Assembly: GCA_964606895.1 (NCBI GenBank)
Contig: CAZSHX010000119.1
Coordinates: 1-6,077, forward strand
DNA: 6,077 nucleotides
Source: CAZSHX01 sp964606895
Lineage (GTDB): Bacteria > Bacteroidota > Ignavibacteria > Kapaibacteriales > UBA2268
Direction of reading: 5' to 3'
Every line of letters begins with the position of its first letter. Positions within the stretch are counted from its first letter, which is position 1. Positions 1-5,987 of the stretch are shown piece after piece. The notes below the pieces were generated by a model, which saw nothing but the letters and a program-made list of their open reading frames with translations, did not search any database and had not been told where the DNA came from. The translations under genes were made by a program, and so were the position numbers.

Positions 1-1336
1 CGTAATGCTCGGGTGCAATTTTCATCTGCCCTGAGACGTGGTTTTCAACAATTTCAAAGAAGTAGTTTCTCCCCGATTTTTTATCTGCAACAACTAAATC
101 GTATCGCACACCCGAACCCACGAATATTTTCTTAATTCCGGGAATCTGACGTAGCTTTTTCAATAATTGTACCTGCGGCGTATGGTTAATATCCATAGCC
201 TTGCAAACATCGGGGAAAGCACATCTTTTGTCTTTGCAACTGCCTTTGGTAAGCTGTTTTTTGCAGGACATGCCCCACATATTTGCCGTCGGACCGCCGA
301 TATCTGAGATGTAGCCTTTGAAATCCTTGAATTTGGTAAGGCTTTTTGCTTCATCAAGTATTGATTTATCGCTTCGTGAAATAACGGTTCGGCCTTGATG
401 CACGGTTATACTGCAAAAATTGCACTCTCCGAAACAGCCCCGATGGGAATTAATCGAAAAGCGAATTGTTTCGATGGCTTTCACGTTGCCTGATTTTTTG
501 TAATATGGGTGAACTTCACGCTCGAAAGGAATGCTGTAAATTTCATCAATTTCCTTTTCCGTGAGATTGAAATTTGGTGGATTCTGAACCACGTACCTGT
601 TGTCATGCTTCTGAGCAAGTCCCACGGCATTCAGCGGGTCATTGTTTTTGTAAAATTCATTAAACATCGAAATGAATTTCAGCTTATCGGTTTTTACTTC
701 GTCATAAGTGGGCAGTTCGATAAAGTTTTCAGGAAATTCTTTTGCCACGTAGCAGATTCCCCGTTGGGAAGAATAATCATCCTGATTGAGAATTTTTTCG
801 GCAAGCTCGACAATTGTTCTTTCTGCCATTCCGTAAACAAGAATATCTGCTTTTGAATCCAAAAGAACGGAGCGGCGGATAGAATCATCCCAATAGTCAT
901 AATGTGCAAGTCTTCTCAAGCTTGCTTCCACTCCGCCGAGAATAATCGGTTTTGTGTTTTTGAAATATTTTCTGATTAGGTTTGCATAAGAGATAACTGC
1001 TCTGTCGGGTCGCCGGTCATTGAAGCCGCCGGGGGTTAAATCGTCATTTCTTTTTTTCTTTTTCAGTGCAGTATAGTTTGCAACCATCGAATCCACGCAA
1101 CCGCCGCTAACTCCCCAGAAAAGTGCAGGTTCGCCAAGCCTCATAATGTCATCGGGCGAACTGATATCCGGCTGAGCAATAACCGCAACCTTGTATCCGG
1201 CTTTAATCAGAATTTTCCCGATGAGTGCAATTCCGTCGTAATAGCTGTCAATATAAGCATCACCGGAAACGAGAATCACATCGGGTTTGGTCCAGCCAAG
1301 TTTTTTTAATTCACTTTGCGTAGTTGGTAGAAACAT
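1..1336 (-). CDS. ygiQ: YgiQ-family radical SAM protein (N-terminal 445 residues; 3' end cut by window edge)
   Basis: The frame is open from an ATG at 1336-1334 to the window edge, so the C-terminus is missing. Translated by hand, it starts MFLPTTQSELKKLGW and carries the family's N-terminal pattern GDAYID (residues 25-30) followed by a GYKVAVIAQPD stretch (47-57). The radical SAM 4Fe-4S motif CX3CX2C is C301, C305 and C308 in RGCFGECNFCSI. Downstream lie SDIGGPTANMWG (344-355), a run of four further cysteines (C358, C367, C372, C378), SGVRYDL (408-414) and KIAPEHY (439-445), all as in YgiQ/UPF0313 proteins. From memory, family members are about 600-740 residues, so perhaps a quarter to two fifths is lost. 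These enzymes are expected to cleave S-adenosylmethionine reductively in the cytoplasm; I know of no firmly established substrate. No Shine-Dalgarno sequence precedes the ATG; the leader is A-rich. It is divergent from the methyltransferase gene. The family call is secure, the function unknown. Confidence 0.93.
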   Translation of the reverse strand, partial: MFLPTTQSELKKLGWTKPDVILVSGDAYIDSYYDGIALIGKILIKAGYKVAVIAQPDISSPDDIMRLGEPALFWGVSGGCVDSMVANYTALKKKKRNDDLTPGGFNDRRPDRAVISYANLIRKYFKNTKPIILGGVEASLRRLAHYDYWDDSIRRSVLLDSKADILVYGMAERTIVELAEKILNQDDYSSQRGICYVAKEFPENFIELPTYDEVKTDKLKFISMFNEFYKNNDPLNAVGLAQKHDNRYVVQNPPNFNLTEKEIDEIYSIPFEREVHPYYKKSGNVKAIETIRFSINSHRGCFGECNFCSITVHQGRTVISRSDKSILDEAKSLTKFKDFKGYISDIGGPTANMWGMSCKKQLTKGSCKDKRCAFPDVCKAMDINHTPQVQLLKKLRQIPGIKKIFVGSGVRYDLVVADKKSGRNYFFEIVENHVSGQMKIAPEHY

Positions 1337-1354
1337 CTTTTTGTTTTATCTTTG
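1324..1354 (+). promoter_or_regulatory. Putative promoter for the RNA methyltransferase gene
   Basis: TATCTTTG at 1347-1354 matches the TAnnTTTG -7 consensus exactly. A TTGG at 1324-1327 lies 19 nt upstream, the usual distance for the -33 TTTG box, of which it keeps part. The inferred start is near 1360, leaving a leader of about 48 nt before the ATG at 1408. The -33 part lies inside the first codons of the divergent ygiQ-like gene. Confidence 0.55.
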
Positions 1355-1369
1355 TAAATTAAGTGTATT

Positions 1370-1377
1370 CAAACTTA
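1370..1377 (-). promoter_or_regulatory. Putative -7 element (TAAGTTTG) for the ygiQ-like gene
   Basis: Read on the minus strand, 1377 to 1370 is TAAGTTTG, an exact match to the TAnnTTTG -7 consensus of Bacteroidota-type primary sigma factors. Transcription would begin near 1363, giving a leader of about 27 nt before the ATG at 1336. No TTTG -33 box is visible at the usual spacing, so this is a half-site call. Confidence 0.4.
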
Positions 1378-1407
1378 TTTGACGTTAGAAAAGAAAAATA
1401 ATTCGAT

Positions 1408-2184
1408 ATGGACTTTATACAACCGATTACAAATAACCTTAAGAAGTTCGTTTCTTCTCTGAAAAGCAAGAAAGAAAGGGATTCGCAAATGCTTTTCATC
1501 GTCGAAGGGGAAAAGATGTGCGAGGAACTTCTGAAAAGCAAGTACAAAACCGAAATGATTGTTCTGAGAAGTAATTTCAGTCAGACAACCGGAGATATAG
1601 CCGTTGAATTCGACAGAATGAATGTGCCTGTTTATGTTGCAAGAAAACAGCAGTTCGACCAACTGTGCGATACCGTTACACCTCAAGATATTCTTGCAAT
1701 TGCCGATATGTCAGTTGAGGAAGGGATTGAAATTGAAAACTTTATTGCTCTGGACGGAATAGCAGACCCGGGCAATATGGGAACAATCATCAGAACTTCG
1801 GACTGGTTTGGGTTCAGGAATATTATTCTTGGCGGAGATTGCGTGGACAAATACAACTCGAAAGTTGTACGTGCTTCGATGGGTTCATTGTTTCGGATGA
1901 ATATTTTTCAGGTTGGAAATTTATCGGAATATCTAAATGAAAATTATAAGACTTTTGAAATATTCGGTGCATCGCTTAAAGGAAAAAAGCAACTTCATAA
2001 CCTTAAACCAAAAGGCAAGTTCGGAGTTGTTTTTGGAAACGAAGTGCATGGGATATCAAACGAAGTAAAAAGGGTATTGACTTCGGAATTTATAATCCCC
2101 GGGTATGGAACAGCGGAGTCTTTGAATGTAGCAGTTTCAGCGGGTGTGGTCATGAACCATCTTGCACACTTGCTACACGAATAG
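1408..2184 (+). CDS. SpoU/TrmH-family RNA 2'-O-ribose methyltransferase
   Basis: The 258-residue protein has the SPOUT (trefoil-knot) layout: an N-terminal substrate-binding-like region around residues 20-90, with FIVEGEKMCEELL at 30-42, then the catalytic domain from about 110. Motif 1 is LDGIADPGNMGTIIRT (115-130), with N123 and R129 at the family's conserved positions. Motif 2 is FGNEVHGIS (209-217). Motif 3 is IIPGYGTAESLNVAVSAG (229-246), with the near-invariant E237, S238, L239, N240. These residues bind S-adenosylmethionine and place a methyl group on a ribose 2'-OH of rRNA or tRNA. Length and the N-terminal extension resemble RlmB/TrmH-type 23S rRNA enzymes more than the short tRNA enzymes, but the target nucleotide cannot be read from sequence. 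Motif 2 has Val where many members have Gly (GNEGxG). The start is the first ATG; there is no Shine-Dalgarno sequence, only an A-rich leader. A 99-bp gap separates it from plsY. Confidence 0.93.
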   Translation: MDFIQPITNNLKKFVSSLKSKKERDSQMLFIVEGEKMCEELLKSKYKTEMIVLRSNFSQTTGDIAVEFDRMNVPVYVARKQQFDQLCDTVTPQDILAIADMSVEEGIEIENFIALDGIADPGNMGTIIRTSDWFGFRNIILGGDCVDKYNSKVVRASMGSLFRMNIFQVGNLSEYLNENYKTFEIFGASLKGKKQLHNLKPKGKFGVVFGNEVHGISNEVKRVLTSEFIIPGYGTAESLNVAVSAGVVMNHLAHLLHE

Positions 2185-2224
2185 CACAGAATCGAATAAA
2201 TAAAATATTTTAAATTATTATCAC

Positions 2225-2232
2225 TATTTTTG
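2225..2232 (+). promoter_or_regulatory. Putative -7 element (TATTTTTG) for plsY-gpsA
   Basis: TATTTTTG at 2225-2232 fits TAnnTTTG exactly and lies 52 nt before the plsY ATG, predicting a leader of roughly 45 nt. The upstream stretch is very AT-rich and shows no clear TTTG -33 box, so the element could arise by chance in such DNA. The same motif placed similarly upstream of other genes here supports it. Confidence 0.42.
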
Positions 2233-2283
2233 TACTTTATACGTTTAAATATATAGAATTCTTTTTTTTTTGATAATTTCAAT

Positions 2284-2964
2284 ATGGATAATACATTAAG
2301 CATAATACTCATCATTGCATTGAGTTACCTCGTAGGTTCATTCCCCACGGCTATAATAATAAGCAAAAAATTCTTCGGTTTTGACATCCGCGAGCAGGGT
2401 AGCGGCAATATGGGAAGTACGAATGCTTTCAGAATACTCGGCTGGAAATGGGGACTTGCCGTTCAGCTTATTGATATACTAAAAGGAGCCATTGCAGTTA
2501 TCGTGATTGCACAATTCCTCGGCAGAGGATTGGATTTGGGAAGCCACACATGGTTCGAAGATATCACCTTGATTAAAATCATGGCTGGTGTTGCCGCCGT
2601 TTGCGGTCATATATGGTCAGTATTTGCAGGATTCAAAGGCGGCAAAGGAATGAACACCGCCGCAGGAATGCTGATTGGTCTTGCACCGATTGATGTTGGC
2701 ATTGCAATCGGGATTTTCGGGCTTGCCGTTATCTTTTCGGGCTATATCTCGCTTGGTTCGATTTCAGCCGCATTTGCTTTCCCATCATCTTTATTCGTTC
2801 GCTACAACATTTTCCAGGTAGATGTACCCGGATATAAAATATTGATTTATTTCTCGCTGGCATTAGCCGCCATTTTGATTTATGCTCATAGAAAGAACAT
2901 CGGCAGGTTGCTCAAAGGCACTGAAAACCGTTTTGCTAAGCTTCATCTTATCAAATTGAAGTAG
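2284..2964 (+). CDS. plsY: Acyl-phosphate:glycerol-3-phosphate acyltransferase PlsY
   Basis: This integral inner-membrane enzyme transfers the acyl group from acyl-phosphate (made by PlsX) to the sn-1 position of glycerol 3-phosphate, giving lysophosphatidate, the first committed step of phospholipid synthesis. All three PlsY signatures are visible: GSGNMGSTN at residues 39-47, GFKGGKGMNTAAG at 116-128 and HRKNIGRLLKGTENR at 202-216. Hydrophobic segments fall at about 5-26, 58-78, 97-115, 126-153, 156-172 and 184-201, consistent with the multi-spanning fold. At 226 residues it is a little longer than the roughly 200-residue norm, mainly because of a loop near 79-95 (RGLDLGSHTWFEDIT) and another near 173-186. 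The ATG at 2284 places the first helix normally; no Shine-Dalgarno sequence precedes it, only a T-tract. It sits 36 nt upstream of gpsA, whose product is its substrate, so the two are probably one operon. Confidence 0.97.
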   Translation: MDNTLSIILIIALSYLVGSFPTAIIISKKFFGFDIREQGSGNMGSTNAFRILGWKWGLAVQLIDILKGAIAVIVIAQFLGRGLDLGSHTWFEDITLIKIMAGVAAVCGHIWSVFAGFKGGKGMNTAAGMLIGLAPIDVGIAIGIFGLAVIFSGYISLGSISAAFAFPSSLFVRYNIFQVDVPGYKILIYFSLALAAILIYAHRKNIGRLLKGTENRFAKLHLIKLK

Positions 2965-2990
2965 CCAAACTAAAAGTTTAATTTTCACGC

Positions 2991-2995
2991 GGAGG
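2991..2995 (+). promoter_or_regulatory. Strong Shine-Dalgarno sequence of gpsA (GGAGG)
   Basis: GGAGG ends 5 nt before the TTG at 3001. This fixes the non-ATG start, since the frame then begins MKIGVVGAGGWG exactly where the NAD-binding strand should begin. It is one of only two Shine-Dalgarno-like sites in the window and much the stronger. Confidence 0.8.
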
Positions 2996-3000
2996 TTGAT

Positions 3001-3996
3001 TTGAAAATCGGTGTTGTTGGTGCAGGCGGCTGGGGAACTGCTCTTGCGTGTCTTCTTGTTGAAAACAATCATGATGTAACAATTTGGGCTTATGAAGATG
3101 AAGTAGTTAATGAAATTAACATTAGCAAAACAAATTCTGTTTTTCTCCCGAATATAACTTTACCTGATGGTCTGAAAGCTACTTCAAATCTTTCTGATTT
3201 GAAAGTATCCGACGTTTACCTGTTTGCTGTTCCAACTCAATTTATCCGCTCGGTTTTAACCACTCATGAATTTGATTTTAAGGACAAAACCATAGTTAAT
3301 GTTTCCAAAGGCATTGAACGTAATTCTCTGATGAGAATATCGGAAATTTTTTCGGATTTAGCGAGTATATCCCCCGAACAATATGTTGTTATTTCGGGAC
3401 CCAGCCATGCCGAAGAAGTTATCAGAAGGTCGCCGACAACTGTTGTTGCCGCATCTCACGATTTCATCCATGCAAATCATATTCAACAAGCATTTACTAC
3501 CGACAAATTTCGTATTTATTCCTCAAACGATGTTATAGGCTGTGAAATAGGCGGTTCTCTGAAAAACGTAATGGCTATTGCCGCAGGAATTATTGACGGT
3601 CTCGGACTTGGAGACAATACCAAAGCGGCTTTAATAACCAGAGGTCTTGCAGAGATTTCGAGAATCGGAACTGCACTGGGAGCCAATCCAATGACTTTCT
3701 ACGGACTATCGGGGCTTGGAGATTTATTTGTTACATGCAATAGTCATCATAGCCGTAACAGATTTGTAGGGGAACAAATAGGCAGAGGAAAAACACTTGA
3801 GCAAATTATGTCCGAAATGAAAATGGTGGCTGAGGGAGTAGGAACTTCTCAGTCTGCCTATGACCTTGCCAAAACCCATGTGGTTGATGCACCGATAATT
3901 GACCAGATTTACAGAATATTGTTCGAATCTATCAAACCGCTTGATGCAATCAATGAATTAATGACCCGCCAAACGAAAAGAGAATGGTGGTGGTAA
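3001..3996 (+). CDS. gpsA: NAD(P)-dependent glycerol-3-phosphate dehydrogenase GpsA
   Basis: GpsA reduces dihydroxyacetone phosphate to sn-glycerol 3-phosphate in the cytoplasm, supplying the backbone that PlsY, encoded just upstream, acylates. The 331-residue protein is full length. The Rossmann glycine motif GAGGWGTALA is at residues 7-16. NVSKGIE (100-106) carries K103, ISGPSHAEEV is at 131-140, and EIGGSLKNVMAIAAG (182-196) carries the catalytic-type lysine K188. GDNTKAALITRGLAEI (204-219) and GLSGLGDLFVTC (235-246) with SRN (251-253) complete the helical substrate domain. The start is TTG at 3001, behind a strong GGAGG; no in-frame ATG is near the N-terminus, and starting later would delete the NAD motif. 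The C-terminus ends LMTRQTKREWWW: the LM-x-R part is where most homologues finish, and the three tandem tryptophans are unusual. Leaderless coupling to plsY (36-nt gap with no promoter motif) suggests co-transcription. Confidence 0.97.
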   Translation: MKIGVVGAGGWGTALACLLVENNHDVTIWAYEDEVVNEINISKTNSVFLPNITLPDGLKATSNLSDLKVSDVYLFAVPTQFIRSVLTTHEFDFKDKTIVNVSKGIERNSLMRISEIFSDLASISPEQYVVISGPSHAEEVIRRSPTTVVAASHDFIHANHIQQAFTTDKFRIYSSNDVIGCEIGGSLKNVMAIAAGIIDGLGLGDNTKAALITRGLAEISRIGTALGANPMTFYGLSGLGDLFVTCNSHHSRNRFVGEQIGRGKTLEQIMSEMKMVAEGVGTSQSAYDLAKTHVVDAPIIDQIYRILFESIKPLDAINELMTRQTKREWWW

Positions 3997-4037
3997 TTTT
4001 TTTTGAAAAAATTATCCCTGAACAATAGTTTTTTTTT
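3995..4037 (+). terminator. Weak AT-only hairpin and T-tract after gpsA
   Basis: AATTTTTT (3995-4002) and AAAAAATT (4006-4013) form an 8-bp all-AT inverted repeat around a 3-nt loop, and nine T residues follow at 4029-4037. The stem has no GC pairs and the T-tract is not directly adjacent, so termination here would be inefficient at best. Confidence 0.22.
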
Positions 4038-4061
4038 CTTAAATTATATTTCTGATTTTTA

Positions 4062-4069
4062 TAATTTTG
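4062..4069 (+). promoter_or_regulatory. Putative -7 element (TAATTTTG) for the DHOD-like gene
   Basis: TAATTTTG at 4062-4069 is an exact TAnnTTTG match, 37 nt before the ATG at 4107, predicting a leader of about 30 nt. Upstream at the -33 distance there is only a T-rich run (4029-4040), not a clear TTTG. Confidence 0.42.
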
Positions 4070-4106
4070 GAAATTATTAATTGTTTCACTATAAGAAGAT
4101 AAAGCT

Positions 4107-5093
4107 ATGGTTGATCTTTCAACAAAATATTTAGGTTTAGAACTGCGAAACCCAATCGTTGTAGGTAGTTCCGGTCTGACGGATTCAGTACAAAGAATTT
4201 TAGACCTTGAAAAAAATGGTGCAGGTGCCGTTGTCATCAAATCCCTTTTCGAAGAAGAAATTATCCACGAGATGGAAGAATCCCAAAGACAAATGATGTC
4301 GGGCGGACATATTTACCCCGAGATTTTCGATATGTTTGATATGACAGATATCGAAGACACAGTGACAAAGTATCTGAACACAATAACCGAAGCCAAAAAA
4401 GTATGCAAAATTCCAATTATTGCAAGTGTGAACTGCGTTTCGTCGGAAGAATGGACAGTTTTCGGCAAAAGGATTCAAGAAGCAGGTGCCGATGCACTCG
4501 AACTGAATCTTTTTGTTCTGCCTTCGGATTTTTCCAGAACAGGTGAAGAAAACGAAGCTGTTTATTTTGATGTAATCAAGAAAATCAAGCAAGAAATAAC
4601 TATTCCAATATCATTGAAAATCAGTTATTTCTTCTCAAATCTTGGCTCAACGATTCAAAAACTTTCAAAAACAGGAATTTCCGGTTTGACTTTGTTCAAT
4701 CGCTTTTTTAGTCCCGATTTTGATATTGACAGCCTGAAAGTGTTTCCTGCAAGTATTTACAGCACACCGGCAGAACTTTCCACTTCGCTGAGATGGATTG
4801 CTATAATGGCAGAGAGAGTTGATTGCGATTTGGCGGCTTCCACCGGCATTCATGACGGCAAAGCCGTAATTAAACAAATCCTTGCCGGAGCAAATGCTGT
4901 TCATATTGCATCCTGCCTTTACAAATTCGGACCTGAGTACATTCAGAATATTCTGAAGGACATGCAGGACTGGATGGACGACAACGGATACAAGAGTCTG
5001 AAAGAATTCAAAGGGAAAATGAGTCAGGCTAAGAGCAGTAATCCTGCCGCCTTCGAAAGAGGACAGTTCATGAAACATTTTTCCGGCAAATAA
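4107..5093 (+). CDS. Dihydroorotate-dehydrogenase-like FMN flavoprotein (catalytic Cys/Ser not conserved)
   Basis: This 328-residue TIM-barrel protein resembles class 1 dihydroorotate dehydrogenases (PyrD, COG0167). The N-terminus has LRNPIVVGSSGLTDS (13-27) and GAGAVVIKSL (38-47) with K45 at the FMN-contacting lysine position. Further on are IPIIASVNC (102-110), ELNL (132-135), IPISLKIS (166-173) with K171, STGIHDG (245-251) and AGANAVHIASCLY (260-272), the last two being the FMN-phosphate-binding end. The loop that in true enzymes reads SCPN (class 1) or SSPN (class 2) directly after ELN-hydrophobic reads FVLPSD (136-141), so no Cys or Ser aligns with the proton-abstracting base. It may therefore oxidise or reduce another substrate; classical pyrimidine synthesis activity is doubtful. 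No other pyr gene is nearby. The first ATG is used, with no Shine-Dalgarno sequence. Its own promoter motif and a downstream terminator suggest a single-gene transcript. Family assignment is firm, function open. Confidence 0.9.
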   Translation: MVDLSTKYLGLELRNPIVVGSSGLTDSVQRILDLEKNGAGAVVIKSLFEEEIIHEMEESQRQMMSGGHIYPEIFDMFDMTDIEDTVTKYLNTITEAKKVCKIPIIASVNCVSSEEWTVFGKRIQEAGADALELNLFVLPSDFSRTGEENEAVYFDVIKKIKQEITIPISLKISYFFSNLGSTIQKLSKTGISGLTLFNRFFSPDFDIDSLKVFPASIYSTPAELSTSLRWIAIMAERVDCDLAASTGIHDGKAVIKQILAGANAVHIASCLYKFGPEYIQNILKDMQDWMDDNGYKSLKEFKGKMSQAKSSNPAAFERGQFMKHFSGK

Positions 5094-5143
5094 TATAATT
5101 GATATTGATTGTCAATTAATTAAAATGGCTGATTATTTAAGCG

Positions 5144-5178
5144 AAGAATCCGGGACTATTCTCAGTGCCGGATTTTTT
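5144..5178 (+). terminator. Intrinsic terminator after the DHOD-like gene
   Basis: AATCCGG (5147-5153) pairs perfectly with CCGGATT (5168-5174). Across a G-G mismatch, ACT (5155-5157) can also pair with AGT (5164-5166), closing a 6-nt loop. Six T residues run 5173-5178 and more follow. Position, about 50 nt after the stop codon at 5091-5093, and structure both fit rho-independent termination. Confidence 0.82.
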
Positions 5179-5208
5179 GTTTTTGGGTTTCATTAGGATT
5201 GATTCCCT

Positions 5209-5234
5209 CGTTCCCAAGCTCCTGCTTGGGAACG
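5209..5234. repeat. REP-like perfect palindrome (11-bp stem, 4-nt loop)
   Basis: CGTTCCCAAGC (5209-5219) and GCTTGGGAACG (5224-5234) are exact reverse complements around TCCT. No T-run follows, and a complete terminator already stands 30 nt upstream, so termination is not the obvious role. Near-identical GTTCCCAAGCTCC-type palindromes are, from memory, dispersed in many bacterial genomes as REP-type elements mobilised in trans by TnpA-REP (RAYT) transposases; no such transposase is in this window. Confidence 0.7.
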
Positions 5235-5503
5235 TGTAGTCAAAAAATTGATATAGAAGAAAAAAGATAATATTATTCAGTAAAATTTCATTAATTTTGG
5301 TTTGCTATTATTCATTTTTCTAAATTGCGATGTCTCTTATTCAAGCAAGATGGTAAAACAGGAAAGGTACCACGTTCAAGTACTGACTATTATAAGTAAA
5401 TATCATTTAATAAATCAGTAAAAGCATATAAAATTAGAAAAGATTCCTACAATAATGTTATACATATTAAAAAACAAATGATTAGTTACATTTAGGAAAT
5501 TCA
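5235..5503. other. AT-rich stretch without a convincing gene
   Basis: This 269-bp gap shows no ORF of credible length and no recognisable RNA gene. A TAATTTTG at 5292-5299 matches the -7 consensus but lies over 200 nt from the next start, so it would imply a long leader for the gene at 5504. A short open frame ends in a stop at 5397-5399 (24 codons from a TTG at 5325, reading LFKQDGKTGKVPRSS near its middle); this could be a gene relic or chance. No GC-rich hairpin is visible. Confidence 0.5.
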
Positions 5504-5866
5504 ATGAAGGAAATTTTAACAATATTGGAATTGTTTAGAGATGGAAATATTAATGATAATACATTGAAGAAGATAAAAATTTTTCGTGAATTAAAAGCAA
5601 ATAATATTATTCCTATAGAAATTAGAACAGAACACGTAATTAATATATTAGAAAAATTCTTGATTGAAGAAATTGATTCCAAACAACTGTTAATTTGGGT
5701 TAATATTATTTGGTTCTCTGGATTTTTTGAATATAAATCAGAGGACATGGATTCGATTTCTTGTGTAATGAATGAATTAGAAGAAATTGATGAAGATGAA
5801 AGCAAAATCAGTTTCTATAATATAAAAAGATATCTTTTTGCCTTGCAAAATAATATCGAAATTTAA
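5504..5866 (+). CDS. Small acidic hypothetical protein, possible horizontally acquired orphan
   Basis: I do not recognise this 120-residue protein with certainty. AGGA at 5494-5497, 6 nt before the ATG, is a fair ribosome site. The product is soluble, helical-looking and rich in Glu, Ile, Asn and Lys. Residues 44-70 (HVINILEKFLIEEID, then LLIWVNIIWFSG) follow a pattern I associate with small bacterial hypothetical proteins of the type L-x2-FL-x2-E-I-x3-L-x2-W-x-N, followed by a short aromatic/acidic FEYKSED (73-79) and an acidic tail helix, MNELEEIDEDES (88-99). Some such small acidic proteins are immunity factors, but nothing beside it (no toxin or polymorphic-effector gene) supports that here. 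GC content is about 23% by hand count, against 40-53% in sampled lines of plsY and the DHOD-like gene, and the gene lies between two REP-like elements, which suggests acquisition. No transmembrane segment or signal peptide is seen. Coding status is likely, function unknown. Confidence 0.6.
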   Translation: MKEILTILELFRDGNINDNTLKKIKIFRELKANNIIPIEIRTEHVINILEKFLIEEIDSKQLLIWVNIIWFSGFFEYKSEDMDSISCVMNELEEIDEDESKISFYNIKRYLFALQNNIEI

Positions 5867-5929
5867 TAAAAATGACATGATTTCATTCAATACCAATGAT
5901 GCTTAAAAGATTTATATCTTTTCCTCACG

Positions 5930-5947
5930 GCAGGAGTTCCCTCCTGC
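5930..5947. repeat. Left GC hairpin of the two-armed element
   Basis: GCAGGAG (5930-5936) and CTCCTGC (5941-5947) are exact reverse complements around a TTCC loop. No T-run follows, so a terminator role for the orphan gene ending at 5866 is possible but weakly supported. Confidence 0.7.
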
Positions 5948-5987
5948 AGTCTTAAACTCGCAGTATTACTATTCAATCAATTTTAGA

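Noticed and set aside
509..909. Open frames on both strands inside the left 1.3 kb
   Set aside because: They lie within the continuous YgiQ-like frame, which carries all the family motifs; the others are out-of-frame shadows.
2171..2186. TGCTA/TAGCA hairpin over the methyltransferase stop codon as a terminator
   Set aside because: The stem is only 5 bp with a 6-nt loop and no adjacent T-run.
5125..5196. 23-codon frame starting MADYLSEES after the DHOD-like gene
   Set aside because: It reads straight through the intrinsic terminator hairpin and its T-run, which explains the FFVF tail; there is no ribosome site.
5340..5400. tRNA-like stretch with a T-loop-like GTTCAAGTAC
   Set aside because: The bases flanking the putative T-loop do not pair as a T-stem, and no acceptor or anticodon arm can be built around it.
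5482..5805. 107-codon open frame on the minus strand, with a hydrophobic stretch
   Set aside because: It is antisense to the gene at 5504-5866. Its Ser/Ile/Phe-rich composition is what the reverse of a Glu/Lys/Asn-rich AT-rich gene gives, and the plus-strand frame has the ribosome site.
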